From Candidatus Zixiibacteriota bacterium (lineage in GTDB: Bacteria; Zixibacteria; MSB-5A5; GN15; JACZUZ01), in NCBI GenBank assembly GCA_022563625.1, contig JADFNA010000136.1, positions 1-5,636 on the forward strand: DNA of 5,636 nucleotides, given 5' to 3'. The translations under genes and the position numbers were made by a program. Below are positions 1 through 4,749 of this stretch, one piece after another. Position 1 is the first letter of the stretch; each line of letters starts with the position of its first letter. Under the pieces are notes generated by a model. The model saw only the letters and a program-made list of their open reading frames with translations. It searched no databases and was not told the DNA's origin.

Positions 1-213
1 TGGAACAATGTTCGGATGGTCCAGAGAAGCGGCGGATTGCGCTTCGTGGTGAAAGCGGGCTTTGAAATCCGGGTTGGCGCTGAGCCGTTCTGGCAGGAAT
101 TTCAGCGCCACGTTGCGCTTGAGCTTGGTGTCTTCCGCCAGATACACCTCACCCATCCCGCCTGCGCCGAGTTTTTCGAGGATCCGATAGTGTCCAATCG
201 TTCGACCAATCAT
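1..213 (-). CDS. Serine/threonine protein kinase, PknB-like, N-terminal part (runs off the left edge)
   Basis: This is the start of a eukaryotic-like (Hanks-type) Ser/Thr kinase, which phosphorylates proteins using ATP. The 71 visible residues begin MIGRTIGHYRILEKLGAG. They contain the glycine-rich ATP loop G16-A-G-G-M-G21-E-V23, the VALK motif with the ATP-anchoring lysine K38, the alpha-C glutamate E57, and the HPNIV element at 66-70. These are the N-lobe landmarks of the PknB family in the correct order. The catalytic HRD and DFG motifs would lie beyond the window, so activity and any C-terminal sensor or membrane domain cannot be judged. The ATG at 213 is chosen because the kinase homology starts within a few residues of it. 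There is no Shine-Dalgarno sequence in front; TATATT lies 8 nt upstream. The gene is divergent from purA. Confidence 0.93.
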   Translation of the reverse strand, partial: MIGRTIGHYRILEKLGAGGMGEVYLAEDTKLKRNVALKFLPERLSANPDFKARFHHEAQSAASLDHPNIVP

Positions 214-221
214 CGAATATC

Positions 222-227
222 AATATA
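222..227 (-). promoter_or_regulatory. Possible -10 box directly before the kinase start
   Basis: On the minus strand TATATT ends 8 nt before the kinase ATG, and no purine-rich ribosome-binding site is present. If used, transcription would begin at or just before the start codon, giving a leaderless or near-leaderless mRNA. No convincing -35 was seen. A weaker alternative lies further up: TTGACT (minus strand of 344-349) with the AT-rich stretch around 323-338, which does not have good spacing. This is a pattern-based call only. Confidence 0.22.
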
Positions 228-519
228 GCTCTGAAGGAACAGCTGGAGCAAATGGGAGCCGCAGGGGAATAATATTGTATAGGCATGGCAAAAAAAGGAG
301 CATTTCGCAGGCAAGCCGTTGTGCTATAAGTAATTATACTGTCAGTCAAACAGCCTGGCCGAACTGCTCCATTTCAGAGTGAATTTCCTCAAAAGCGCCT
401 TCCCTCGCGACTGCTATTTTCATATACTCTTATACGGCTTAATTCCGTACGGCCATATGCGCGGTTGAGCGTTTCGTTGGCTCAATAGCGCGGGGTGTTG
501 TTATGTGCGGAGCAAAGAA

Positions 520-548
520 TTGAAGTTATTGTGAAATGATTCTGAAAT
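520..548 (+). promoter_or_regulatory. Candidate purA promoter overlapping the tandem repeats
   Basis: TTGAAG (520-525) and TGAAAT (543-548) are separated by 17 nt and each matches 4 of 6 consensus bases. The -10 falls inside the second 11-bp repeat, so a repeat-binding protein would compete with RNA polymerase. Initiation would give a leader of roughly 85 nt that includes the 593-606 palindrome. A competing possibility is the extended -10 TGT-TATTAC at 609-617, but that would start transcription inside the ribosome-binding site. Weak support. Confidence 0.2.
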
Positions 549-564
549 GATTCTGAAATGATTC
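532..564. repeat. Three perfect tandem copies of an 11-bp unit upstream of purA
   Basis: TGAAATGATTC is repeated three times without a mismatch (532-542, 543-553, 554-564). The 11-bp period is about one helical turn, so the copies present the same DNA face. This suits cooperative binding of a regulator, but slippage-generated sequence is also possible. The array ends 76 bp before the purA start codon. Confidence 0.95.
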
Positions 565-592
565 GCCCGACTTACGCCGCAGGTTAGCGCGC

Positions 593-606
593 TGACACCG
601 GTGTCA
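593..606. promoter_or_regulatory. Perfect 14-bp palindrome before purA, operator candidate
   Basis: TGACACCGGTGTCA reads identically on both strands. It ends 34 bp before the purA ATG and 15 bp before the AAAGGA ribosome-binding site. Perfect dyads of this size at this place are typical operator sites for dimeric repressors. With no central gap it is less likely to act as an RNA hairpin. The regulator is unknown, and the half-site does not match a purine-repressor (PurR) box that I can recognise. Confidence 0.45.
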
Positions 607-640
607 CATGTTATTACTGGAAAAGGACAGTTAAAAAGTT

Positions 641-1918
641 ATGCCGCAGAATATTGCTATTGTCGGCCTGCAGTGGGGTGATGAGGGAAAAGGGAAAGTT
701 GTCGATCTGTTGGCGCTTGAGGCCGATGTGATCGCGCGCTGCCAGGGCGGGGCCAATGCCGGACATACGGTTATTGTCGGTGAGAAAAAGTACATTCTGC
801 ATTTGATCCCATCCGGCATCATACATCAGGACAAGATTTGTTTCATTGGAAACGGTGTGGCACTTGATCCGTTTGGACTGGTTGAAGAACTCAAAGTCCT
901 TGAATCTGAAGGAATCGGCTACCGGGGAAGGTTATTTATATCCGCCGCCTGTAATCTGGTGTTGCCGTATCACAAGCTTCTCGACGAAATTTATGAAACC
1001 CGCCGGGGGGAATCGTCGCTGGGTACGACATTGCGCGGAATTGGCCCGGCCTATCGGGACAAAGTCGCCCGGCAGGGCATTCGGCTGGCGGATATTTTTG
1101 ATGATCGAACGCTCAAGCAAAAGCTGGCGGGTATCAAGAGCCAGCGCACAGATTTGATGGCGTCACTACCGGACGATCCACGCTGTGATTTTGATAAAAT
1201 CAAAACGGATTTGCAGGCGCTTTGTCCGCTTCTGTTGCCGATGATGGTTGATGTGTCATTTGAACTCGACCGTCTCCAGCGTGAAGGTAAGCGAATACTT
1301 TTCGAGGGCGCTCAGGGTGCGATGCTGGATGTGGACCTGGGGACTTATCCGTATGCGACATCTTCAAATACAACAGTCGGCGGGATATTCACGGGACTTG
1401 GGGTCGGGCCGCGGATGGTTGATGAGGTTGTCGGTGTGGTTAAGGCCTACTGTACCAGGGTGGGCGCAGGTCCATTTCCGACTGAACTGACGGGCGAAAC
1501 AGCCGAACTTCTGCGCGAAAAAGGCGCGGAATATGGCGCCACAACAGGCCGCCCTCGGCGCACCGGCTGGCTGGATCTGGTGGCGCTGCGCCATGCCTGC
1601 CGTATCAACGGGGTGGACAAAATCGCCATTACTAAACTGGATGTGCTGGATGATTTTGAGACAATTAAGGCGTGTATGGCATATGAAATTGATGGTGTGG
1701 AAGTGACTGAGTTTCCGCCGCTGATTTCTTCGTTTGAGAGGGTGCGCCCGATCTATCGTGAGTTTCCCGGCTGGCGCACAGACACCGGAGCGGTGACACA
1801 ATTCGACCAACTGCCCGAAGAAGCGCAGAGCTATGTGCGCTTTCTGGCCGATCAAATGGGGGCCGAAATTAAACTGATTTCGACTGGCGCGGCCCGATCG
1901 GAGACGATTCTGGTATAA
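641..1918 (+). CDS. purA: Adenylosuccinate synthetase
   Basis: This cytoplasmic enzyme joins IMP and aspartate using GTP to form adenylosuccinate, the first committed step from IMP to AMP. The 425-residue length fits the family (about 430). Hallmarks in order: the nucleotide loop QWGDEGKGK at 11-19 with catalytic D14, GGANAGHTV at 36-44 with catalytic H42, TTLRGIGPAY at 129-138 (IMP binding), the FEGAQGAMLDVDLGTYPYAT block at 221-240, GATTGRPRRTGWLD at 299-312, TKLD at 331-334 (guanine recognition), and ISTGAARSETI at 413-423. The usual GP in the last motif reads GA here, a mild deviation. AAAGGA at 622-627 precedes the ATG by 13 nt, slightly long, and the N-terminus aligns without extension. 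The gene has a long control region of its own and is probably transcribed alone: the next gene is 121 bp away with a promoter-like signal. Confidence 0.98.
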   Translation: MPQNIAIVGLQWGDEGKGKVVDLLALEADVIARCQGGANAGHTVIVGEKKYILHLIPSGIIHQDKICFIGNGVALDPFGLVEELKVLESEGIGYRGRLFISAACNLVLPYHKLLDEIYETRRGESSLGTTLRGIGPAYRDKVARQGIRLADIFDDRTLKQKLAGIKSQRTDLMASLPDDPRCDFDKIKTDLQALCPLLLPMMVDVSFELDRLQREGKRILFEGAQGAMLDVDLGTYPYATSSNTTVGGIFTGLGVGPRMVDEVVGVVKAYCTRVGAGPFPTELTGETAELLREKGAEYGATTGRPRRTGWLDLVALRHACRINGVDKIAITKLDVLDDFETIKACMAYEIDGVEVTEFPPLISSFERVRPIYREFPGWRTDTGAVTQFDQLPEEAQSYVRFLADQMGAEIKLISTGAARSETILV

Positions 1919-1922
1919 TCTG

Positions 1923-1956
1923 AGCGTTGCCCGAAGGTCTGGCCGTCAGAAACGCT
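1923..1956 (+). other. Stem-loop just after purA
   Basis: AGCGTT (1923-1928) pairs with AACGCT (1951-1956). A nested 4-bp hairpin TCTG/CAGA (1938-1941 with 1947-1950) stacks directly on it. It begins 4 nt after the stop codon. There is no following T-run (an A-run follows), so it does not look like a classical intrinsic terminator. It may stabilise the purA mRNA 3' end or be incidental. Confidence 0.3.
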
Positions 1957-1969
1957 TCAAAAAAGATGT

Positions 1970-1999
1970 TTGCCAGACGACCGGGGACCCCGGTATACT
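1970..1999 (+). promoter_or_regulatory. Candidate FKBP promoter with a palindrome in its spacer
   Basis: TTGCCA (1970-1975, 5 of 6 consensus) and TATACT (1994-1999, 5 of 6 consensus) are separated by 18 nt. The spacer is almost filled by the odd palindrome ACCGGGGACCCCGGT (1980-1994). Initiation near 2006 would leave a leader of about 34 nt to the ATG at 2040. A dyad between -35 and -10 is where MerR-type regulators bind, though their spacers are usually 19-20 bp. A repressor could equally block this position. Confidence 0.45.
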
Positions 2000-2039
2000 T
2001 GTTCAGGCTGAAAACTTAGACGAGAAAGTGTGCTTGCAG

Positions 2040-2597
2040 ATGAAGAAACAAATACTCTATTTCCTGACCGCTCTGGCGGCAGTGGCGCTGGTCTATACGC
2101 TGGTCGGCGACCGGCTCTCCGCCCAATCCGACAGCGCTGACAGCGCTGACATCATTGACAGCACATTGGCGCCTGATACAATCGACATTGAAGACAGCGC
2201 CAACAGGAGCGCCGACAGTCTGGAGGCTGTAACTGTGGGAGATACCTTAACAACAAAATCCGGCCTGTCGTACGTGATTACCAAGGCCGGTGAGGGGCCG
2301 ATTGCCAAAAATGGCCAGGACATCTCCGTGCATTTTGTTGGGCGTATCGCCGAGAGCGGTGAAGAGTTCTACAACGCTTACAAGGAAACCGGCCCGCTTA
2401 GTTTCGCACTAGGACGCGGCAAGGTCATCAAAGGCTGCGACGAGGGAATCACAGGCATGGCTGTCGGCGAGGAGCGGACATTGTTTATCCCATGGGCGCT
2501 AGGCTATGGCGAGCGAGGACATCCGGGAGCCAAGATTCCGCCAGAAACCGATCTGATTTTTGATGTGGCTTTGGTTTCGATTAAGAAGGGGAAGTGA
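2040..2597 (+). CDS. Exported FKBP-type peptidyl-prolyl cis-trans isomerase
   Basis: FKBP enzymes speed the cis-trans rotation of Xaa-Pro bonds; with an export signal this one would assist folding outside the cytoplasm. From the ATG at 2040 the product has 185 residues: a signal peptide MKKQ plus a hydrophobic stretch to about residue 23, probable cleavage after LSA (26-28), then an acidic Ser/Asp/Ala-rich linker (about 29-70), and an FKBP domain (about 72-182) with VHFVGRI, FALGRGKVIKG, DEGITGM and the GYGERG...IPP loop. Mapped on human FKBP12, Y26 is F99, F36 is F110, D37 becomes Y111, W59 becomes C133 and Y82 is kept as Y156. Two active-site positions are therefore altered, so activity is likely but unproven. 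A GTG at 2028 would add four residues (MCLQ). The ATG gives a more normal signal-peptide start, and GAGAAAG at 2022-2028 is a weak ribosome site 11 nt before it. FkpA- or FklB-like naming would be over-precise. Confidence 0.92.
   Translation: MKKQILYFLTALAAVALVYTLVGDRLSAQSDSADSADIIDSTLAPDTIDIEDSANRSADSLEAVTVGDTLTTKSGLSYVITKAGEGPIAKNGQDISVHFVGRIAESGEEFYNAYKETGPLSFALGRGKVIKGCDEGITGMAVGEERTLFIPWALGYGERGHPGAKIPPETDLIFDVALVSIKKGK
2130..2150 (+). repeat. Short in-frame tandem repeat in the FKBP linker
   Basis: The 9-bp unit GACAGCGCT occurs twice in a row plus a further GAC, encoding the DSADSAD stretch right after the signal peptide. Further Ser/Asp/Ala codons follow (DSAN, SADS). It is likely a slippage-prone flexible spacer whose length may vary between strains. 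Confidence 0.85.
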
Positions 2598-2638
2598 TTA
2601 CGCATTCTAGAAACCGTTTCAGCGTACATTGGACAAAT

Positions 2639-2672
2639 GGCAGAACCGCAGGGGTTCTGCCCTACGGATTTT
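2639..2672. terminator. Strong hairpin between convergent genes, possible shared terminator
   Basis: GGCAGAACC (2639-2647) and GGTTCTGCC (2653-2661) form a perfect 9-bp stem with a 5-nt loop. On the plus strand TTTT follows only 7 nt after the stem, and the minus side continues ATTTG, so the U-tract is weak in both directions. It sits 42 bp after the FKBP stop and 22 bp before the end of the opposing gene, which is where a bidirectional terminator is expected. The sequence also looks like a dispersed intergenic palindrome. Confidence 0.5.
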
Positions 2673-2682
2673 GCATCAATTT

Positions 2683-3114
2683 TCATAAATTATAATAAAA
2701 AACCAGAATCAATATCCCAACTGACAGCGATCCGAGAGCTGTCATAAGCAGGCTGCGCTCGCTGGCCGCCTGTAGTTTGCGGCGAGTCTGCGCCAGGCGG
2801 GAAGCTGACATCAGCCGCCGGCGGACCAGATCCGGCCAAAGCGCAATATGCGCCACCAACGCTCCCCATAGCGAGGGTTCGGTACCATAGCCGCGAGCGA
2901 GCAAATAGATGACCAGCAGATCGGAAAAGACATACAGAATAATTACGGCGCGAATCCATCCCGGCGGTTTGAGCCGTTCTGAAACCGGTGTAAATTGATG
3001 GAGGCGGAATTTCACATAGCGCCGGGGGTTTGACATTATGGACCCGGACAGCCAGACAAAGAACAGTCCGGAGAACCAGACCAGAGAAAGAATGATATAA
3101 TCGTCCGGCAACAT
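2683..3114 (-). CDS. Small multi-pass membrane protein, family not recognised
   Basis: The 143-residue product has clear hydrophobic segments at about 5-25, 54-74 and 121-141, with a shorter one at 80-93. It therefore probably spans the inner membrane three or four times. Between the membrane segments are basic stretches (RRYVKFRLHQ at 31-40, VRRRLMSASRLAQTRRKLQ at 97-115); the latter may be an amphipathic cytoplasmic helix. No catalytic motif was seen. This frame is preferred to the overlapping open frame at 2690-2959 because only it gives regular membrane segments. The ATG at 3114 has no ribosome-binding site; CCCCCA precedes it and TATATT lies 6 nt upstream. In-frame stops appear by 3151. 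A start at residue 27 would remove the first membrane segment. It is convergent with the FKBP gene and divergent from tRNA-Lys. Function unknown. Confidence 0.72.
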   Translation of the reverse strand: MLPDDYIILSLVWFSGLFFVWLSGSIMSNPRRYVKFRLHQFTPVSERLKPPGWIRAVIILYVFSDLLVIYLLARGYGTEPSLWGALVAHIALWPDLVRRRLMSASRLAQTRRKLQAASERSLLMTALGSLSVGILILVFYYNL

Positions 3115-3120
3115 TGGGGG

Positions 3121-3126
3121 AATATA
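3121..3126 (-). promoter_or_regulatory. Possible -10 box for a leaderless membrane-protein mRNA
   Basis: TATATT on the minus strand ends 6 nt before the ATG at 3114, the spacing expected if transcription starts on the A of the ATG. The -35 position (3144-3149) is GC-rich and unlike consensus. The absence of any ribosome-binding sequence supports the leaderless reading, but the box could be chance. Confidence 0.28.
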
Positions 3127-3162
3127 GGCCGCAGGGAGAGGGACGGGCGCCTAAAACCGCGC

Positions 3163-3191
3163 TTGACTTGGCCGTGTCTGAACGGTTAAAT
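3163..3191 (+). promoter_or_regulatory. tRNA-Lys promoter
   Basis: TTGACT (3163-3168, 5 of 6 consensus) and TTAAAT (3186-3191, 4 of 6) are separated by exactly 17 nt. They lie 45 bp before the mature tRNA 5' end and on the correct strand. Transcription would start near 3198, at the foot of the following hairpin. Confidence 0.55.
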
Positions 3192-3196
3192 AGTTC

Positions 3197-3223
3197 CGGC
3201 CCCGCGAGTTCGAGCCGGGGCCG
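3197..3223 (+). other. GC-rich leader hairpin before tRNA-Lys
   Basis: CGGCCCCG (3197-3204) and CGGGGCCG (3216-3223) form a perfect 8-bp stem with an 11-nt loop. It starts where the tRNA transcript is predicted to begin and ends 13 nt before the mature tRNA. The loop contains GAGTTCGAG, which resembles a T-loop, but the flanks do not form a 5-bp T-stem, so this is not a tRNA fragment. It could protect the precursor 5' end or guide processing. Confidence 0.5.
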
Positions 3224-3236
3224 ATTGATCGTTTTC

Positions 3237-3308
3237 GGGGGTGTAGCTCAGTGGTAGAGCATCTGCCTTTTAAGCAGGTGGCCGATGGTTCAATCCCATC
3301 CACCCTCA
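3237..3308 (+). tRNA. tRNA-Lys, anticodon TTT
   Basis: A full cloverleaf of 72 nt folds: acceptor GGGGGTG/CACCCTC (one G-T pair), D stem GCTC/GAGC, anticodon stem TCTGC/GCAGG closing on a T-G pair with loop CTTTTAA (anticodon TTT at 3269-3271), variable loop TGGCC, T stem GATGG/CCATC with loop TTCAATC, and discriminator A at 3308. TTT reads both lysine codons. The 3' CCA is not encoded, so a CCA-adding enzyme is required. It stands alone with its own promoter and terminator-like sequence, and no integrated element is attached to its 3' end. Confidence 0.97.
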
Positions 3309-3324
3309 GTTGTATCGTATGTGA

Positions 3325-3361
3325 GTCAGCGGATTAAAGTGTTTCGCCGGCCATTTTTTTT
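3325..3361 (+). terminator. Probable intrinsic terminator of tRNA-Lys
   Basis: GTCAGCGGA (3325-3333) pairs with TTCGCCGGC (3343-3351) around a 9-nt loop, with one A/C mismatch and two G-T pairs. Two nucleotides later comes a run of eight T (3354-3361). The stem is imperfect but the T-run is the longest in the window, and it lies 17 nt after the tRNA end. Confidence 0.5.
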
Positions 3362-3451
3362 AGACCGCAACGAGGGAAAAGCGCCTGACTATGCGAACCC
3401 TCTCCCCAAGGCGGGGGTAACTTACCAGGTGGTACAACTAATGAAGGCCGG

Positions 3452-4648
3452 TCATTTAACAATTCCGTTAGCGTCGGTTTTTATCACCAGGGCTGTGGAA
3501 TTGAAGGTAGTAGTGTTCCGGTAATATCCGGTGACCGCATATCCGCCGCCAGAGACAATCATCAGCCTCGTGAACACGACTACACTTTGAGGGTATTGAT
3601 AGTTGTTGATCCAAGATACCTCTCCGGCGGGACTTATCTTTGCCAGAAATCCGGCGCCGACAGGAGCGCTCGTTAGTCCGCAGATTATAGCGCCGCCATC
3701 ACCGGTAATCTTGCCGTGAGAAACTGCGAAATTAACAGAGTACAATATTCGGGCCGAGAGCGCTGCGCCATCGGTATCAACATCCATGAAGAAAAGATAA
3801 TTTGAGGAATTGTCGTCTGTCACACCCAGGATTTTGCATTTATTATCGGCGCCGGTAATCATATCAAAAACGAAGCTATTTTTCATGACACTGATGTCAG
3901 CGGCAAATAGCGAGTCACCCGTAGCGCTTGTTTTTGTAATATAAACTTTATGTTCGGTTGGGCCGATAAATCTAATAGTGTGGCGTCCTGCCATGAAAAG
4001 GCTGCCGTCAGATAAGATTTTTGTTTTGTTCATCGAACCGGGTTGAAACGTTTTTTTCCATATTCTTACACCATCAGCGCCAACTTTCATGACAAATGCA
4101 AAGGCAGGGTTAAATTCCGCCCGGTCGAAACCGCTGATAAGGTATCCATTGTCAGCGGTTTGAATCACATGTTCAACTGACGTTCCAAAGAAATCGTTAT
4201 GAATTTGCGGCTGCCCCAGAACTTCACCGGACTCCGATATTTTTTGAATAATAAAGGGCGAATTCGCATGTGCCCCCAACAATCGTTCTGCAGTGAGAAT
4301 CGTATATCCTCCAGCGGAACTCGGAATGATCTTGAGAACTCTCTCCTGCAAAGTGTCCGAGCCGATGGTGAGCGTCCAGACAGTATCGCCGTTTTCGTCG
4401 AATTTAACCAGGTAAACATTAACATTGGGAGAAGCTCCGATATGGCCGCCGGCAATTAGATTGCCGTCATTCGCCTCGGCAATATCGCTAAACTCCTGAT
4501 TTGAGGAATAATCTATGATACTTTCATAGGTCGACACGGTTTTGTCAACCGGGGCAAGCGAATTGTCGCCGCATGCAGTCACAATTGCAGTCAAAAGCGC
4601 TGTGGCGCTAATATGCGCTAAATTGAATTTGTTCATTGTTGTTCTCAT
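3452..4648 (-). CDS. Lipoprotein with seven beta-propeller-like repeats
   Basis: This is a predicted lipid-anchored envelope protein of 398 residues. It begins with a lipoprotein signal: a hydrophobic stretch ending in the lipobox VTAC at 23-26, with C26 as the lipidated residue and Asp two residues later (CGD). The rest consists of about seven repeats of 41-49 residues (near 53-96, 103-151, 158-202, 206-252, 258-304, 310-350, 356-398). Each has a DGGY-x(3)-G-like first half and an [FYV]-[IVL]-x-K-x(4)-G-x(2)-x-W-like second half, as in YLVKFDENGDTVW and FVMKVGADGVRIW. This pattern is known in Delta-60/propeller-type secreted proteins; seven copies would close a propeller ring. No enzyme motif was seen, so a binding or scaffold role is inferred. 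The ATG at 4636 (MNKFNL) is an equally good start; GGGAG lies 12 nt before the ATG at 4648. The gene follows the secreted-protein gene in the same direction. Confidence 0.85.
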   Translation of the reverse strand: MRTTMNKFNLAHISATALLTAIVTACGDNSLAPVDKTVSTYESIIDYSSNQEFSDIAEANDGNLIAGGHIGASPNVNVYLVKFDENGDTVWTLTIGSDTLQERVLKIIPSSAGGYTILTAERLLGAHANSPFIIQKISESGEVLGQPQIHNDFFGTSVEHVIQTADNGYLISGFDRAEFNPAFAFVMKVGADGVRIWKKTFQPGSMNKTKILSDGSLFMAGRHTIRFIGPTEHKVYITKTSATGDSLFAADISVMKNSFVFDMITGADNKCKILGVTDDNSSNYLFFMDVDTDGAALSARILYSVNFAVSHGKITGDGGAIICGLTSAPVGAGFLAKISPAGEVSWINNYQYPQSVVVFTRLMIVSGGGYAVTGYYRNTTTFNSTALVIKTDANGIVK

Positions 4649-4685
4649 CAGTGTGAGGCGCTCCCAATCTTTAGTACAATTCGAA

Positions 4686-4712
4686 TTAGAAAATTGCGGT
4701 TATCTTCGACAT
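4686..4712 (-). other. Possible eight-codon leader frame
   Basis: In the 101-bp gap before the lipoprotein, the minus strand has AGAAGGA followed 8 nt later by ATG, encoding MSKITAIF and a stop. Its ribosome-binding site is better placed than that of any full gene here. An overlapping two-codon frame (ATG AGT TAA) shares it. Chance occurrence is the simplest explanation; a translated leader peptide is the alternative. Confidence 0.13.
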
Positions 4713-4749
4713 TAACTCATTCCTTCTGACACACAACGCATCTCACATA

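Larger units (their letters stand above)
214..640. other. 427-bp divergent spacer between the kinase and purA
   Basis: No believable gene was found; short open frames here lack coding character and ribosome-binding sites. Contents seen: AT-rich promoter-like stretches near 323-340 and 421-436 (including TATACT at 423-428 without a good -35), a 6-bp stem TTGAGC/GCTCAA at 465-470 and 480-485 with a 9-nt loop, a 5-bp stem TACGG/CCGTA at 433-437 and 445-449, the tandem 11-mers at 532-564, and the palindrome at 593-606. No known riboswitch consensus was recognised. The spacer probably carries the divergent control regions of both genes. Confidence 0.6.

Noticed and set aside
16..228. Plus-strand open frame of 70 codons at the left edge
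   Set aside because: It lies antisense to the kinase N-lobe, whose motifs are unmistakable on the minus strand.
532..564. CRISPR-like repeat array
   Set aside because: The units are 11 bp, directly abutting with no spacers, and there are no cas genes.
1364..1855. Minus-strand open frame of 163 codons inside purA
   Set aside because: It is wholly antisense to conserved purA motifs, with a His/Arg/Cys-rich composition typical of a shadow frame.
1981..1993. CCGGGGACCCCGG as purA terminator
   Set aside because: A one-base centre cannot form the full stem, no T-run follows, and it lies between good -35 and -10 boxes.
2690..2959. Minus-strand open frame of 89 codons
   Set aside because: It overlaps the membrane-protein frame out of phase and loses its regular hydrophobic segments.
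3197..3223. Remnant of a second tRNA (GAGTTCGAGCC looks like a T-loop)
   Set aside because: The flanking bases do not form a T stem or acceptor stem; the pairing is instead a long hairpin with an 11-nt loop.
3237..3361. Attachment site of an integrated element at the tRNA 3' end
   Set aside because: No integrase gene and no repeated copy of the tRNA 3' end was seen in the window.
3285..3524. Plus-strand open frame of 79 codons
   Set aside because: It begins inside tRNA-Lys, reads through the probable terminator, and overlaps the lipoprotein end on the other strand; no ribosome site.
4199..4459. Plus-strand open frame of 86 codons
   Set aside because: It is antisense to the propeller repeats of the lipoprotein and has no coding features of its own.
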